The notes under the pieces were generated by a model. The model was given only the letters and a program-made list of their open reading frames with translations. It was not told the origin of the DNA and made no database searches. A DNA stretch of 64,000 nucleotides from Streptomyces sp. NRRL WC-3605 (GTDB taxonomy: Bacteria; Actinomycetota; Actinomycetes; Streptomycetales; Streptomycetaceae), in NCBI RefSeq assembly GCF_001509795.1, contig NZ_LLZN01000054.1:31056-95055 (forward strand), given 5' to 3'. Position numbers and translations under genes: made by a program. This document shows positions 8,872 to 17,883 of the stretch, piece by piece (the stretch's first letter is position 1; each line of letters opens with the position of its first letter).

Positions 8872-10143
8872 TCAGACCGTCCGGAACGCCAGGACCACGT
8901 TGTGCCCGCCGAAGCCGAACGAGTCGTTCAGCGCGGCGATACGGCCCTCCACGGGCAGCTTGCGGGCCTCGCCGCGGACCACGTCGGCGTTCGCCTCGGC
9001 CTCCGGGTCGAGGTTCTCCACGTTGATGGTCGGCGGGGCCACCCGGTGGTAGAGCGCCAGCACGGCCGCCACGCTCTCGACACCGCCGGCACCGCCCAGC
9101 AGGTGACCGGTCATCGACTTGGTGGCGGAGACGGCCATGTGGTCGGCGTCGTCGCCGAAGACCTTGCGCAGCGCCTTCAGTTCGGCGATGTCACCGGCCG
9201 GCGTCGACGTGGCGTGCGCGTTCACGTGCACGATCTCCGCCGGGTCCAGGTCGGTGCGGTCCAGCAGGTTCTGCAGGGCGTGCGAGATGCCGCGGCCCTC
9301 CGGCTCCGGCTGCACGATGTCGTGCGCGTCGGCCGAGATGCCCTGCCCGACCGCCTCCGCGTACACGCGGGCACCGCGCTTCGCGGCGTGCTCGGCGGAC
9401 TCCAGGACGATCACACCGGCGCCCTCGCCGAGGACGAAGCCGTCGCGGGCGACGTCGTAGGGACGCGACGCGCCCTGCGGGTCGTCGTTGTTCTTGGACA
9501 TCGCCATCATGTTGCCGAACGCGGCGATCGGCAGCGGGTGGATGGCCGCCTCCGTGCCGCCCGCGATCACGACGTCGGCACGGCCGGTGCGGATCATCTC
9601 GATGGCGTAGCCGATGGCCTCGGCGCCCGAGGCGCACGCCGACACCGGCGTGTGCACGCCCGCGCGGGCGCCCACGGCCAGACCGACGTTGGCGGAGGGG
9701 CCGTTCGGCATCAGCATGGGGACGGTGTGCGGGGAGACGCGGCGGACGCCCTTCTCCTTCAGCACGTCGTACTGGTCGAGCAGCGTCGTCACGCCGCCGA
9801 TGCCGGAGGCGATGACCGCGCCCAGCCGGTCGGGGTCGACGTTCGGGTCCTCACCGGCCTTGGCCTCGAACCCGGCGTCCTTCCAGGCCTCCTGGGCGGC
9901 GATCAGCGCGAACTGCGCCGAACGGTCCAGACGGCGGGCCTGCGGCCGCGGGATGACCTCGGTGGGCTCCACGGCGATCGTCGCGGCGATACGGACCGCC
10001 TGGTCGGCGGCCCAGTCCTGCTCCAGGGGCTTGACGCCGGAACGTCCGGCGACGAGGCCCTCCCAGGTAGAGGCTGCGTCGCCACCCAGCGGTGTGGTTG
10101 CGCCGATACCGGTGACGACCACGGTGCGATTGGTCGGGCTCAC
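8872..10143 (-). CDS. fabF: 3-oxoacyl-ACP synthase II (FabF)
   Basis: A 423-residue condensing enzyme that elongates acyl-ACP with malonyl-ACP in type II fatty acid synthesis. The active-site Cys170 lies in TPVSACASGAEAIG, and the two His residues lie in VNAHATSTPAGD and KSMTGHLLGGAGG; all three catalytic residues are present. The GTG start follows a GGAGAAAG ribosome site. It is the last gene of fabD-fabH-acpP-fabF, about 85 bases after acpP. The order and family set match the housekeeping fab cluster of Streptomyces, so a polyketide synthase role is unlikely. Confidence 0.95.
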   Translation of the reverse strand: MSPTNRTVVVTGIGATTPLGGDAASTWEGLVAGRSGVKPLEQDWAADQAVRIAATIAVEPTEVIPRPQARRLDRSAQFALIAAQEAWKDAGFEAKAGEDPNVDPDRLGAVIASGIGGVTTLLDQYDVLKEKGVRRVSPHTVPMLMPNGPSANVGLAVGARAGVHTPVSACASGAEAIGYAIEMIRTGRADVVIAGGTEAAIHPLPIAAFGNMMAMSKNNDDPQGASRPYDVARDGFVLGEGAGVIVLESAEHAAKRGARVYAEAVGQGISADAHDIVQPEPEGRGISHALQNLLDRTDLDPAEIVHVNAHATSTPAGDIAELKALRKVFGDDADHMAVSATKSMTGHLLGGAGGVESVAAVLALYHRVAPPTINVENLDPEAEANADVVRGEARKLPVEGRIAALNDSFGFGGHNVVLAFRTV

Positions 10144-10229
10144 GGGAATTCTTTCTCCAACGGATACGAGGATTCAGCGGCGCCACCGCCGGGTGGCGGG
10201 GCAGTCGGCCCAAGGGCCTGATCGGCGGA

Positions 10230-10478
10230 TCAGCCCTGGTGCTTGAGGATGTAGTCGGTCGCGTCGCCGACGGTCTTGAGGTTCTTGACGTCCTCGTCGG
10301 GGATCTTCACGTCGAAGCGCTCCTCGGCGGCGACGACGACCTCGACCATGGACAGCGAGTCGACGTCCAGGTCGTCGGTGAAGGACTTGTCCAGCTGGAC
10401 GTCCTCGACCGGGATGCCGGCGATCTCGTTGACGATGTCGGCGAGACCGGCGACGATCTCTTCCTGAGTGGCGGCCAT
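10230..10478 (-). CDS. acpP: Acyl carrier protein of fatty acid synthesis
   Basis: An 82-residue acidic carrier protein. Ser41 in the DVDSLSMVE motif is the phosphopantetheine attachment site. Size and charge match the fatty-acid ACP of actinomycetes rather than polyketide ACPs. An AAGGAG ribosome site precedes the ATG by seven bases. It sits between fabH and fabF in the fab operon. Confidence 0.96.
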   Translation of the reverse strand: MAATQEEIVAGLADIVNEIAGIPVEDVQLDKSFTDDLDVDSLSMVEVVVAAEERFDVKIPDEDVKNLKTVGDATDYILKHQG

Positions 10479-10588
10479 GGTGGCGCTCCTTCGTTGTTGT
10501 TCAGGTTCTTCAGAGGGTTGGGCGCCCGCCGCACGAGCGGCAGGTGGTGCGCGTCCCGTGCCGGTTCACATGATCCGGCACGGAGTGC

Positions 10589-11587
10589 CTAGGGGAGAGT
10601 AACGACCGTGGCGGCGTAGACGAGACCCGCCCCGAATCCGATGACGAGCGCGGTGTCGCCGCTCTTCGCCTCACCGGTCGCCAGGAGCCGCTCCATCGCG
10701 AGCGGGATCGAGGCGGCCGAGGTGTTGCCGGTGGTGCGCACGTCACGGGCGACCGTCACGTGCTCCGGCAGCTTGAGAGTCTTCACCATCGAGTCGATGA
10801 TCCGCTCGTTGGCCTGGTGCGGGATGAAGACGTCCAGGTCGTCCGGGGTGATCCCGGCCGCGTCCAGCGCCTGCTGGGCGACCTTCGCCATCTCGAACAC
10901 GGCCCAGCGGAAGACCGCCTGGCCCTCCTGCGTGATCGCGGGGAACTTGTCCGTGGAGCTGTCGTACTCGTTCCACGGCACGGTCTGCTTGATCGTCTCG
11001 GACTTGTCGCCCTCGGAACCCCAGACCGTGGGGCCGATCGCCGGCTCCTGGGAGGGGCCCACGACGACCGCGCCGGCGCCGTCGCCGAACAGGAAGGCCG
11101 TGGCGCGGTCCTCCAGGTCGGTCAGGTCGCTCAGCCGCTCCACGCCGATGACGAGGACGTACTCCGCCGAACCCTCGACGATCATGCCCTTGGCGAGGGT
11201 GAGGCCGTAGCCGAAGCCCGCGCAGCCGGCCGAGATGTCGAAGGCGGCGGCCTTGTTCGTGCCGAGCTTGTCGGCGATCTCGGTCGCGACGGCCGGGGTC
11301 TGCTTGAAGTGCGAGACGGTCGAGACGATCACGCCGCCGATCTGCTCGGCCGCGATGCCGGCGTCGGCGATCGCCTTGCCGGACGCCTCGATCGACATCG
11401 CGGCGACCGTCTCCTCGTCGTTCGCCCAGTGCCGCGTCTGGATGCCGGAGCGCGAACGGATCCACTCGTCGGACGAGTCGATCTTCTCCAGGATCACCTC
11501 GTTGGGCACCACCCGCGTGGGCCGGTACCCGCCCACACCGAGGATGCGTGCGTACGGGGCGCCCTTGCTGGGCTTCAGCTTCGCCAT
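10589..11587 (-). CDS. fabH: 3-oxoacyl-ACP synthase III (FabH)
   Basis: A 332-residue initiating ketosynthase that condenses an acyl-CoA primer with malonyl-ACP; in Streptomyces it also accepts branched primers. Catalytic Cys122 lies in FDISAGCAGFGYGL, with His in VFIPHQANERI and Asn in GNTSAASIPLAM. An AAGGAG site lies upstream of the ATG. It follows fabD with only 16 bases between them, so the two are cotranscribed. Confidence 0.95.
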   Translation of the reverse strand: MAKLKPSKGAPYARILGVGGYRPTRVVPNEVILEKIDSSDEWIRSRSGIQTRHWANDEETVAAMSIEASGKAIADAGIAAEQIGGVIVSTVSHFKQTPAVATEIADKLGTNKAAAFDISAGCAGFGYGLTLAKGMIVEGSAEYVLVIGVERLSDLTDLEDRATAFLFGDGAGAVVVGPSQEPAIGPTVWGSEGDKSETIKQTVPWNEYDSSTDKFPAITQEGQAVFRWAVFEMAKVAQQALDAAGITPDDLDVFIPHQANERIIDSMVKTLKLPEHVTVARDVRTTGNTSAASIPLAMERLLATGEAKSGDTALVIGFGAGLVYAATVVTLP

Positions 11588-11603
11588 GCTCCGGGGCTCC
11601 TTG

Positions 11604-12521
11604 TCAGGCGTGCTCTGCGACGAGCTCGCGAGCAGCGTCGAGATCGTCGGGGGTCTTCAGCGCCAGGGTCTTCACACCCGGCAGCGCGCGCTTGGCCAGA
11701 CCGGTCAGCGTGCCGCCGGGGCACGCCTCGATCAGGGCCGTCACGCCGAGCTCCTTGAAGGTCTCCATGCACAGATCCCAGCGGACCGGGTTGGCGACCT
11801 GGCCGACGAGGCGCTCCAGCACCTCGGCGCCGGTGGTGACCGCGTGGCCGTCCTTGTTGGAGACGTAGGCGACCTTCGGGTCGGCGGGGACGAGCTCCTT
11901 GGCGGCCTCGGCCAGCTTGTCCACGGCCGGGCCCATGTGGTGCGTGTGGAACGCGCCGGCGACCTTCAGCGGGACGACCTTGCGCACGCCCTCGGGCTTG
12001 TCCTCGCCCAGCGCGGCCAGCTGCTCCATGGTGCCGGCGGCCACGATCTGCCCGGCGCCGTTCATGTTCGCCGGGGTCAGGCCCAGCTTCTCCAGGTGCG
12101 CGACGCTGACCTCGGGGTCGCCGCCGAGCAGCGCCGACATGCCGGTCTCGGTGATCGCGGCGGCCTCGGCCATCGCCAGGCCCCGCTTGCGCACGAGGGT
12201 CAGCGCGGCGGTGTCGTCGAGGACGCCCGCGTAGGCGGCCGCGGTGATCTCACCGACGCTGTGGCCGGCGACGGCGCCGGGGACGATGTCACCCAGTGCC
12301 GCGGCGGACAGCAGGCCGGCCGCGACCAGCAGCGGCTGGGCCACCGCGGTGTCCCGGATGGCGTCCGCGTCGGCCTGCGTCCCGTAGTGGGCGAGGTCCA
12401 GTCCGATGGCGTCCGACCAGGCGCCGAGGCGGTCGGCGGCACCGGGCAGTTCGAGCCAGGGGGTCAGGAAGCCGGGCGTCTGGGCGCCCTGGCCGGGAGC
12501 GACGAGTACGAGCACTCTCAC
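11604..12521 (-). CDS. fabD: Malonyl-CoA:ACP transacylase (FabD)
   Basis: A 305-residue acyltransferase that loads malonyl groups on ACP for the fatty acid synthase, and for polyketide synthases as well in this genus. The nucleophile Ser88 lies in VAGHSVGE, the oxyanion loop reads APGQGAQTPGF, and the catalytic His lies in AGAFHTHHM. The first gene of the fab operon. Two GTG codons (12521 and 12515) could start it; a GA-rich ribosome site serves either. The region between this gene and fasR holds a clear inverted repeat likely to control the operon. Confidence 0.95.
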   Translation of the reverse strand: MRVLVLVAPGQGAQTPGFLTPWLELPGAADRLGAWSDAIGLDLAHYGTQADADAIRDTAVAQPLLVAAGLLSAAALGDIVPGAVAGHSVGEITAAAYAGVLDDTAALTLVRKRGLAMAEAAAITETGMSALLGGDPEVSVAHLEKLGLTPANMNGAGQIVAAGTMEQLAALGEDKPEGVRKVVPLKVAGAFHTHHMGPAVDKLAEAAKELVPADPKVAYVSNKDGHAVTTGAEVLERLVGQVANPVRWDLCMETFKELGVTALIEACPGGTLTGLAKRALPGVKTLALKTPDDLDAARELVAEHA

Positions 12522-12581
12522 ACTCTCTCTTGGGGACGGCCGACGCCGCCCGTGGGGACAAGGACGAAGAACACGAGGGGG

Positions 12582-12602
12582 TTTTGTGGGCCCCCGACAA
12601 AA
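12582..12602. promoter_or_regulatory. Inverted repeat upstream of fabD, candidate FasR operator
   Basis: Perfect arms TTTTGT (12582-12587) and ACAAAA (12597-12602) flank a nine-base GC spacer. The element lies two bases beyond the fasR stop codon and about 60 bases before the fabD start. It is strikingly AT-rich for this sequence. FasR is known to bind the fabD promoter region in Streptomyces coelicolor; that this repeat is its site is inferred from position and symmetry. Confidence 0.55.
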
Positions 12603-12604
12603 GC

Positions 12605-13810
12605 CTAGAGCTGGAGATCGCCGTCGGCCAGACGCCCCAGGATCAGCGCGATCCGCAGCGTGAACGCGGAGCGTACATCGGAGGGTGACCAGCCGGTGAC
12701 GTCAGTCACACGTCGGAGCCGGTAGCGCACGGTGTTGGGATGCACGAACAGCATGCGGGCCGCGCCCTCCAGACTGCTCGCCTGTTCGAGATAGACGGCG
12801 AGCGTCTCCAGCAGCGCCGACCCCGCCTCCTCCAGCGGTCTGTAGATCTCCTCCACCAACTGCTCGCGCGCGCTCGGATCTCCGGCTATGGCGCGCTCCG
12901 GGAGGAGGTCGTCCGCGAGCACCGGACGCGGCGCGTCCTGCCAGGCCGTGCACGCCTTCAGCCCGGCGGCCGCCGCCTGCGCGGACCGTGTGGCGGCCAG
13001 CAGGTCGGGTACGACGGGCCCGGCCACCACCGGCCCGGCGGCGTACGGCCCGATCAGCGACTTGGCCACGGCCAGCGGGTTGTCGCTGCCGCCCGCGATC
13101 ACCACCAGCCGGTCCCCGAGCACCCCCGTCAGCACCTGGAGCTTGGCGTGCCGGGCGGCCCTGCGGATCGCCTCCACCGTCAGCTCGCTGTCGCCGTCGG
13201 GCGCGGTCCCGAGCACCACGCACACGTTGTCCGGGGAGTTCCAGCCGAGCGCGGCCGCCCGCGAGACGGCCCCCTCGTCGGCCTCCCCGCTGAGCACGGC
13301 GTTCACCACGAGGGACTCCAGCCGGGCGTCCCAGGCACCGCGTGCCTCGGCGGCCTGGGCGTAGACCTGCGCGGTGGCGAAGGCGATCTCCCGGGCGTAC
13401 ACCAGCAGCGCCTCGCGCAGGACGCTCTCGTCGCCGGGCGCCGCGACCTCGTCGATCGCCGACTCCATGACCTCGATGGTGGTGCGCACCATCTCCACGG
13501 TCTGCCGCAGCGTGATGGCCCGGGTCAGCTCGCGCGGCGCGGTGCCGAAGACATCGGTGGAGATCGCCTGCGGCGCGTCGGGATGCCGGAACCACTCCGT
13601 GAACGCGGCGATGCCGGCCTGGGCGACGAGGCCGATCCAGGAACGGTTCTCCGGGGGCATGGCCCGGTACCACGGCAGCGTCTCGTCCATGCGCGCGATG
13701 GCCTGCGCGGCGAGCGAGCCGGAGGACTTCTCCAGGCGCTTCAGGGTCGCGGCGTGGGCGTGGACGTCGTGCGCGGCGGCTTCGGACTTTCGGGTTACGG
13801 GTTCGGGCAC
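12605..13810 (-). CDS. fasR: PucR/CdaR-type regulator of fatty acid synthesis (FasR)
   Basis: A 401-residue transcription factor with a C-terminal PucR helix-turn-helix: LAVYLEQASSLEGAARML, then FVHPNTVRYRLRRV near residues 350-375. The middle carries the GGDEF-like fold segment common to this group, and the N-terminal half is helical. It lies directly upstream of fabD-fabH-acpP-fabF in the same direction, the position of FasR, the activator of fatty acid synthase genes described in S. coelicolor. The start is GTG reading MPEPVTRKSE as translated. An inverted repeat sits right after its stop codon, before fabD. Confidence 0.88.
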   Translation of the reverse strand: MPEPVTRKSEAAAHDVHAHAATLKRLEKSSGSLAAQAIARMDETLPWYRAMPPENRSWIGLVAQAGIAAFTEWFRHPDAPQAISTDVFGTAPRELTRAITLRQTVEMVRTTIEVMESAIDEVAAPGDESVLREALLVYAREIAFATAQVYAQAAEARGAWDARLESLVVNAVLSGEADEGAVSRAAALGWNSPDNVCVVLGTAPDGDSELTVEAIRRAARHAKLQVLTGVLGDRLVVIAGGSDNPLAVAKSLIGPYAAGPVVAGPVVPDLLAATRSAQAAAAGLKACTAWQDAPRPVLADDLLPERAIAGDPSAREQLVEEIYRPLEEAGSALLETLAVYLEQASSLEGAARMLFVHPNTVRYRLRRVTDVTGWSPSDVRSAFTLRIALILGRLADGDLQL

Positions 13811-13892
13811 GGGGACAAGACTGCCTTATCGGGACGCCCGAGCGTGCCGGAGGGTCGCCCGCGGGCTCCCCGGTGGGTCTACGGTGGTCCCC

Positions 13893-14549
13893 GTGATGGA
13901 CGTACGGCGCGCCGCGGAGCGCTATCCGGGAGGGGATCCGGCCGCGGGCATCACCTCCCGCCACGCCTTCTCCTTCGGCCCGCACTACGACCCGGACAAC
14001 CTCCGCTTCGGCGCGGTCATCGCCTGCAACGAGGAGCGGCTCGCGCCCGGCGCCGGCTTCGACGAGCATCCGCACAGCCACACCGAGATCGTGACCTGGG
14101 TGGTCGAGGGAGAGCTGACCCACCGCGACTCCGCCGGCCACGCCACCGTGGTGCGGCCCGGCGACGTCCAGCGGCTCAGCTCGGCGGGCGGCGTCCGGCA
14201 CGTCGAACGCAACGACGCCGACGTGCCCCTCACCTTCGTGCAGACCTGGCTGGCGCCCCTGACCCCGGGCGGCGACCCGGCGTACGAGATCGTCCACGGC
14301 ATCGCGGACTCCACCCCGTACGCCGTCCCCGAGGCCGGCGCGATGCTCCACGTACGGCGGCTCGCGCCGGGGGAGCGGACGGCCGTACCGGACGCGGCGT
14401 ACCTGTACGTGCACGTGGCGCGCGGCGAGGTGCGGCTGGCCGGGGAGGAGCTGGGCCCGGGCGACGCGGCCCGCGTCACCGGGGCCGCGGACCTGGAGGC
14501 GGTCGCGCTCACCCCCGCCGAGCTGCTCGTCTGGGAGATGAGCGGCTGA
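13893..14549 (+). CDS. Pirin family protein
   Basis: A 218-residue cupin-fold protein of the pirin family. Metal-binding His residues appear in DEHPHSHTEIVTWV, and a conserved Glu lies in the following strand (VVEGELTHRD). Pirins act as quercetinases or transcription co-factors; the role here is unknown. A -10-like TACGGT at 13880-13885 ends seven bases before GTG 13893, so translation probably begins there on a leaderless message; ATG 13896 is the next codon. It is divergent from fasR, with an 82-base gap. Confidence 0.82.
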   Translation: MMDVRRAAERYPGGDPAAGITSRHAFSFGPHYDPDNLRFGAVIACNEERLAPGAGFDEHPHSHTEIVTWVVEGELTHRDSAGHATVVRPGDVQRLSSAGGVRHVERNDADVPLTFVQTWLAPLTPGGDPAYEIVHGIADSTPYAVPEAGAMLHVRRLAPGERTAVPDAAYLYVHVARGEVRLAGEELGPGDAARVTGAADLEAVALTPAELLVWEMSG

Positions 14550-14657
14550 CCGGCGTCAGCCGAACGGCCCACGGCGACCGCGTCAGCGGGTGCCGGGATG
14601 ATCCACCCGGCATCCAATGAGGGGGTCAGTGACCGCTCGGCAGAGAAGAGCCGGGGC

Positions 14658-16910
14658 ATGGCCCGACGCAAGACCGCTGAGGACCGGGGCGACGCTCCGG
14701 TGGGGGGACTGCGACGCCTCGGCCAGTGGTGCGCGCGCCACTTCGTGATCGTGATCGCCGCCTGGGTCGTGGCCCTCGGCGTGCTCCAGGCCCTCAACCA
14801 CGTCCACGGCGGCGAGTACTCCGACAACTTCGCCCTGTCCGACGTGCAGTCCGAGAAGGGCCTGGACGTCCTCAAGGCGCACGACCCCCAGGCCGGCGGC
14901 TACAGCAGCCAGATCGTCCTGCACGACGCGGACAAGCCGCTCAGCTCCTTCGGTTCGCAGCTGTCGACCGCCGTCTCCGACCTCCAGAAACTGCCGCACG
15001 TCCTGAGCGTGCAGAACCCGCTGGAGGCCACCTCCACCAAGGTCGGGCCGCTGTCCTCGGACGGGAGGACGGGCGATATCACCATCCGCTTCGACGAGCA
15101 GCCCTCCCTCCTCGGCGACAGCTATCTGGACGGTGTCGACAGCGCGGTGCAGCCGCTCCGACAGGCCGGCGTCGAGGTCGAGTACGGCGGCTCGCTCGGC
15201 GAGCTGGAGCGGCCCGCGGGCAACGACCGGATCAGCGAGGCGATCGGGTTCGGCGTCGCCGTCGTCGTCCTGCTGATCGGCTTCGGCAGCGTCGCCGGCG
15301 CCGTGCTGCCGCTGGTCTCCGCGCTGATCGCGGTGGTCGGCGGACTGGCCTGCCTCGGGCTGCTCGCCCTCGCGTTCACGTTCGCCACCGTCTCGCCCAC
15401 GCTGGCCACGATGATCGGTCTCGGCGTCGGCATCGACTACGCGCTCTTCCTGCTCACCCGGCACCGGCAGAACCTCATGGACGGCGCCGACCCGGTGCGC
15501 GCCGCCGGGCACGCCGCCGCCACCAGCGGACGCGCGGTCCTGGTCTCCGGCACCACGGTGATCGTCGCCCTGATGGGCCTGTGGGTGTCCGGCGTGACCT
15601 TCATCGGCCTGCTCGGCGTCGCCGCAGCCGTCACGGTCGTCTCCGCCGTCCTCGGCGCGCTGACCCTGGTCCCGGCCCTGCTCGGGCTGGTCGGCCGCGG
15701 CATCGACCGCTGGCACGTGCGCCGGCCCGTGGCCGAGACCGAGGCGGGCGGCGACACGGCGCAGGGCACCTGGCACCGGTACGCGAAGCGGGTGGAGCAC
15801 CATCCGTGGCGGTACCTGGCCGCCGGCGTGGTCACCGTCGCGGTGCTCGCGATCCCCGTCTTCTCGATCCAGCTCGGGCACATCGGCGACGGCGCCGACC
15901 CCACGTCCTTCACCGACCGGCGCGCCTTCGACCTGATGACGGACGCCTTCGGCGCGGGCTCGAACGGACCGCTCACCGTCGTCGTCGACCAGAGCGACGT
16001 ACCGGACTCCCAGCGCTCCGACCTGGCCTCGAAGACCCAGCAGGCCCTGGACGAGGCGTCCGGCACCTCCTTCGTCAGCCCGCTCCAGCCGACGCAGGAC
16101 GGCGACGTCCTGGTCGGCACGGTCTACTCGTCGGTGTCGCCGCAGAACAAGGACACCACGAACCTCGTCAACCGCCTCTACGACCACACGCTCCCCGACG
16201 CGGCGTCCGGCACCGCCGCCAAGGGCTATGTCACCGGGACCACCGCCGCCCAGGTCGACTTCCGGAACATCGTCGCGGAGCGCCTGCCCTGGATCATCCT
16301 CGTGGTGGTCGGCCTGGCCTTCCTGATCGTTCTCGCGGTCTTCCGCGGCCTGCTGGTCGCCGTGAAGGCGGCCGTCCTCAACGTCCTGTCGATCGCGGCC
16401 TCGTACGGTGTCGTCGTCGCCGTCTTCCAGTGGGGGTGGGGCGGGCCCGCGCTGGGCGTGCACGGCAAGGTGCCCATCGAGAGCTATGTGCCGATGATGA
16501 TGTTCGCGATCATCTTCGGCCTGAGCATGGACTACGAGATCTTCCTGCTGTCCCGGGTGCACGAGGCGTGGAGGCGCACCGGGGACGCCAAGGACTCCGT
16601 CGCCCACGCGCTGGAGATCACGGCACGGGTGATCACCTGCGCGGCGCTGATCATGGTGAGCGTGTTCGCCGCCTTCATCATCAGCGACAACATCGTCGTG
16701 AAGATGCTGGGCCTGGGACTCGCCGTCAGCGTGCTCATCGACGCCACCGTGGTCCGCCTGCTGATGGTGCCGGCCGTGATGACGCTGCTCGGCGAGCACG
16801 CCTGGTGGACGCCCCGGTGGCTGGACCGGATCCTGCCGCACATCGACACCGAGGGCACCGGCGAGAGGCTCGGGGCCCTGCCCGCGCCCGGCGCTCCGGA
16901 CGACCGCTGA
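14658..16910 (+). CDS. MMPL family RND-type transporter
   Basis: A membrane transporter of about 750 residues with the MMPL two-fold plan: one N-terminal membrane helix, an extracytoplasmic loop of about 150 residues, five helices, then the same pattern repeated. The TM4-like helix MIGLGVGIDYALFLLTRHR and its counterpart IIFGLSMDYEIFLLSRVHE carry the Gly-x-x-x-Asp-Tyr proton-relay signature in both halves. Family members export lipids, glycopeptides or polyketides. The start is uncertain: ATG 14658 (MARRKTAEDRG) is preferred, while ATG 14598 would add 20 polar residues. No regulator is adjacent. It ends six bases from the convergent serine hydrolase gene, leaving no room for a terminator. Confidence 0.88.
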   Translation: MARRKTAEDRGDAPVGGLRRLGQWCARHFVIVIAAWVVALGVLQALNHVHGGEYSDNFALSDVQSEKGLDVLKAHDPQAGGYSSQIVLHDADKPLSSFGSQLSTAVSDLQKLPHVLSVQNPLEATSTKVGPLSSDGRTGDITIRFDEQPSLLGDSYLDGVDSAVQPLRQAGVEVEYGGSLGELERPAGNDRISEAIGFGVAVVVLLIGFGSVAGAVLPLVSALIAVVGGLACLGLLALAFTFATVSPTLATMIGLGVGIDYALFLLTRHRQNLMDGADPVRAAGHAAATSGRAVLVSGTTVIVALMGLWVSGVTFIGLLGVAAAVTVVSAVLGALTLVPALLGLVGRGIDRWHVRRPVAETEAGGDTAQGTWHRYAKRVEHHPWRYLAAGVVTVAVLAIPVFSIQLGHIGDGADPTSFTDRRAFDLMTDAFGAGSNGPLTVVVDQSDVPDSQRSDLASKTQQALDEASGTSFVSPLQPTQDGDVLVGTVYSSVSPQNKDTTNLVNRLYDHTLPDAASGTAAKGYVTGTTAAQVDFRNIVAERLPWIILVVVGLAFLIVLAVFRGLLVAVKAAVLNVLSIAASYGVVVAVFQWGWGGPALGVHGKVPIESYVPMMMFAIIFGLSMDYEIFLLSRVHEAWRRTGDAKDSVAHALEITARVITCAALIMVSVFAAFIISDNIVVKMLGLGLAVSVLIDATVVRLLMVPAVMTLLGEHAWWTPRWLDRILPHIDTEGTGERLGALPAPGAPDDR

Positions 16911-16916
16911 CCCGGG

Positions 16917-17732
16917 CTACACCTCGGCCAGCACCGCGTCCGTGAAAGGCGGCCACACCTCGGCCGCCCACGGCCCGAACGCCCGGTCCGCCAGCGCCGC
17001 ACAGGCCACGCCCGCGTCCGGGTCGATCCACAGGAACGTCCCCGACTGACCGAAGTGCCCGAAGGTGCGCGGCGAGGACGAGGCGCCCGTCCAGTGCGGC
17101 GCCTTGCCGTCCCGGATCTCGAAGCCCAGCCCCCAGTCGTTGGGGTTCTGATGCCCGTACCCCGGCAGGACGCCCTTGGTGCCCGGGTACTGCACGGTCA
17201 TCGCCTCCGCGACCGTCCGCGGGTCCAGCAGCCGGGGCGCCTGCACCTCCGCCGCGAACCGCAGCAGATCCGCGACAGTCGACACGCCGTCCTTCGCCGG
17301 GGAGCCGTCCAGGGACGTGGCCGTCATGCCCAGCGGCTCCAGCACCGCCTGGCGCAGATACTCCGCGAACGGGATGTCGGTCGCCTTGGCGATGTGGTCC
17401 CCGAGCTGCTCGAACCCCGCGTTGGAGTACAGCCGCCGCTCCCCGGGCGGGGCCGTCACCCGGTGCTCGTCGAACGCCAGGCCGGAGGTGTGCGCGAGCA
17501 GATGCCGCACCGTCGAGCCCTCGGGTCCGGCCGGTTCGTCGAGCTCGACCGCGCCCTCCTCGTAGGCGACCAGCGCCGCGTAGGCGGCCAGCGGCTTGGT
17601 CACCGAGGCCAGGGGGAACCGGTGTCCGACGGGGCCGTGGGTACCGAGGACCGTGCCGTCGGCGCGGACGACCCCGGCGGCGGCGGTGGGAACAGGCCAG
17701 TTCTCGATCAGTGCGAGGCTGCTCAGCGACAT
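16917..17732 (-). CDS. Serine hydrolase, class C beta-lactamase-like (short form)
   Basis: A 271-residue beta-lactamase-fold hydrolase. Motifs in order: SVTK (SxxK nucleophile) near residue 43, YSN near residue 106, and HFGQSG near the C-terminus in place of KTG. All three catalytic elements are therefore present. There is no signal peptide, so it is likely a cytoplasmic esterase or peptidase rather than a resistance enzyme. A TAGGCT hexamer (17744-17739 on this strand) ends six bases before the ATG, suggesting a leaderless mRNA. It is distinct from the partial serine hydrolase at the left window edge. Confidence 0.85.
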   Translation of the reverse strand: MSLSSLALIENWPVPTAAAGVVRADGTVLGTHGPVGHRFPLASVTKPLAAYAALVAYEEGAVELDEPAGPEGSTVRHLLAHTSGLAFDEHRVTAPPGERRLYSNAGFEQLGDHIAKATDIPFAEYLRQAVLEPLGMTATSLDGSPAKDGVSTVADLLRFAAEVQAPRLLDPRTVAEAMTVQYPGTKGVLPGYGHQNPNDWGLGFEIRDGKAPHWTGASSSPRTFGHFGQSGTFLWIDPDAGVACAALADRAFGPWAAEVWPPFTDAVLAEV

Positions 17733-17845
17733 GGCTCGAGCCTAAGCCTCGCCGCCGGAGGCCGTGACACGGCGTCCGCCCTCCCTTCCGTACGCGGCGG
17801 CCAGGAGAATCAGGCCATGTCCCACGCGTTTCTCACTGTTTCCGC

Positions 17846-17876
17846 TTGCTTGGAGCGCACTCGAAGGCCATAGCGT
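17846..17876 (+). promoter_or_regulatory. MerR-type promoter with 19-bp spacer
   Basis: A -35 TTGCTT (17846-17851) and -10 TAGCGT (17871-17876) are separated by 19 bases, the overlong spacing typical of MerR-activated promoters. A dyad with arms CTTgGAG and CTCgAAG (17849-17866) fills the spacer. The -10 ends seven bases before the regulator ATG, so the transcript should be leaderless. Autoregulation by the downstream MerR protein is inferred. Confidence 0.7.
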
Positions 17877-17883
17877 GGACGGT

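Noticed and set aside
12702..14414. 570-codon open frame over fasR and pirin genes on the minus strand
   Set aside because: Out of frame with fasR and running through the divergent pirin gene; shadow.
14583..16841. 752-codon open frame antisense to the MMPL gene
   Set aside because: Composition (Asp, Gly, His, Gln runs) is a shadow of membrane-helix codons on the other strand; the MMPL product has clear motifs.
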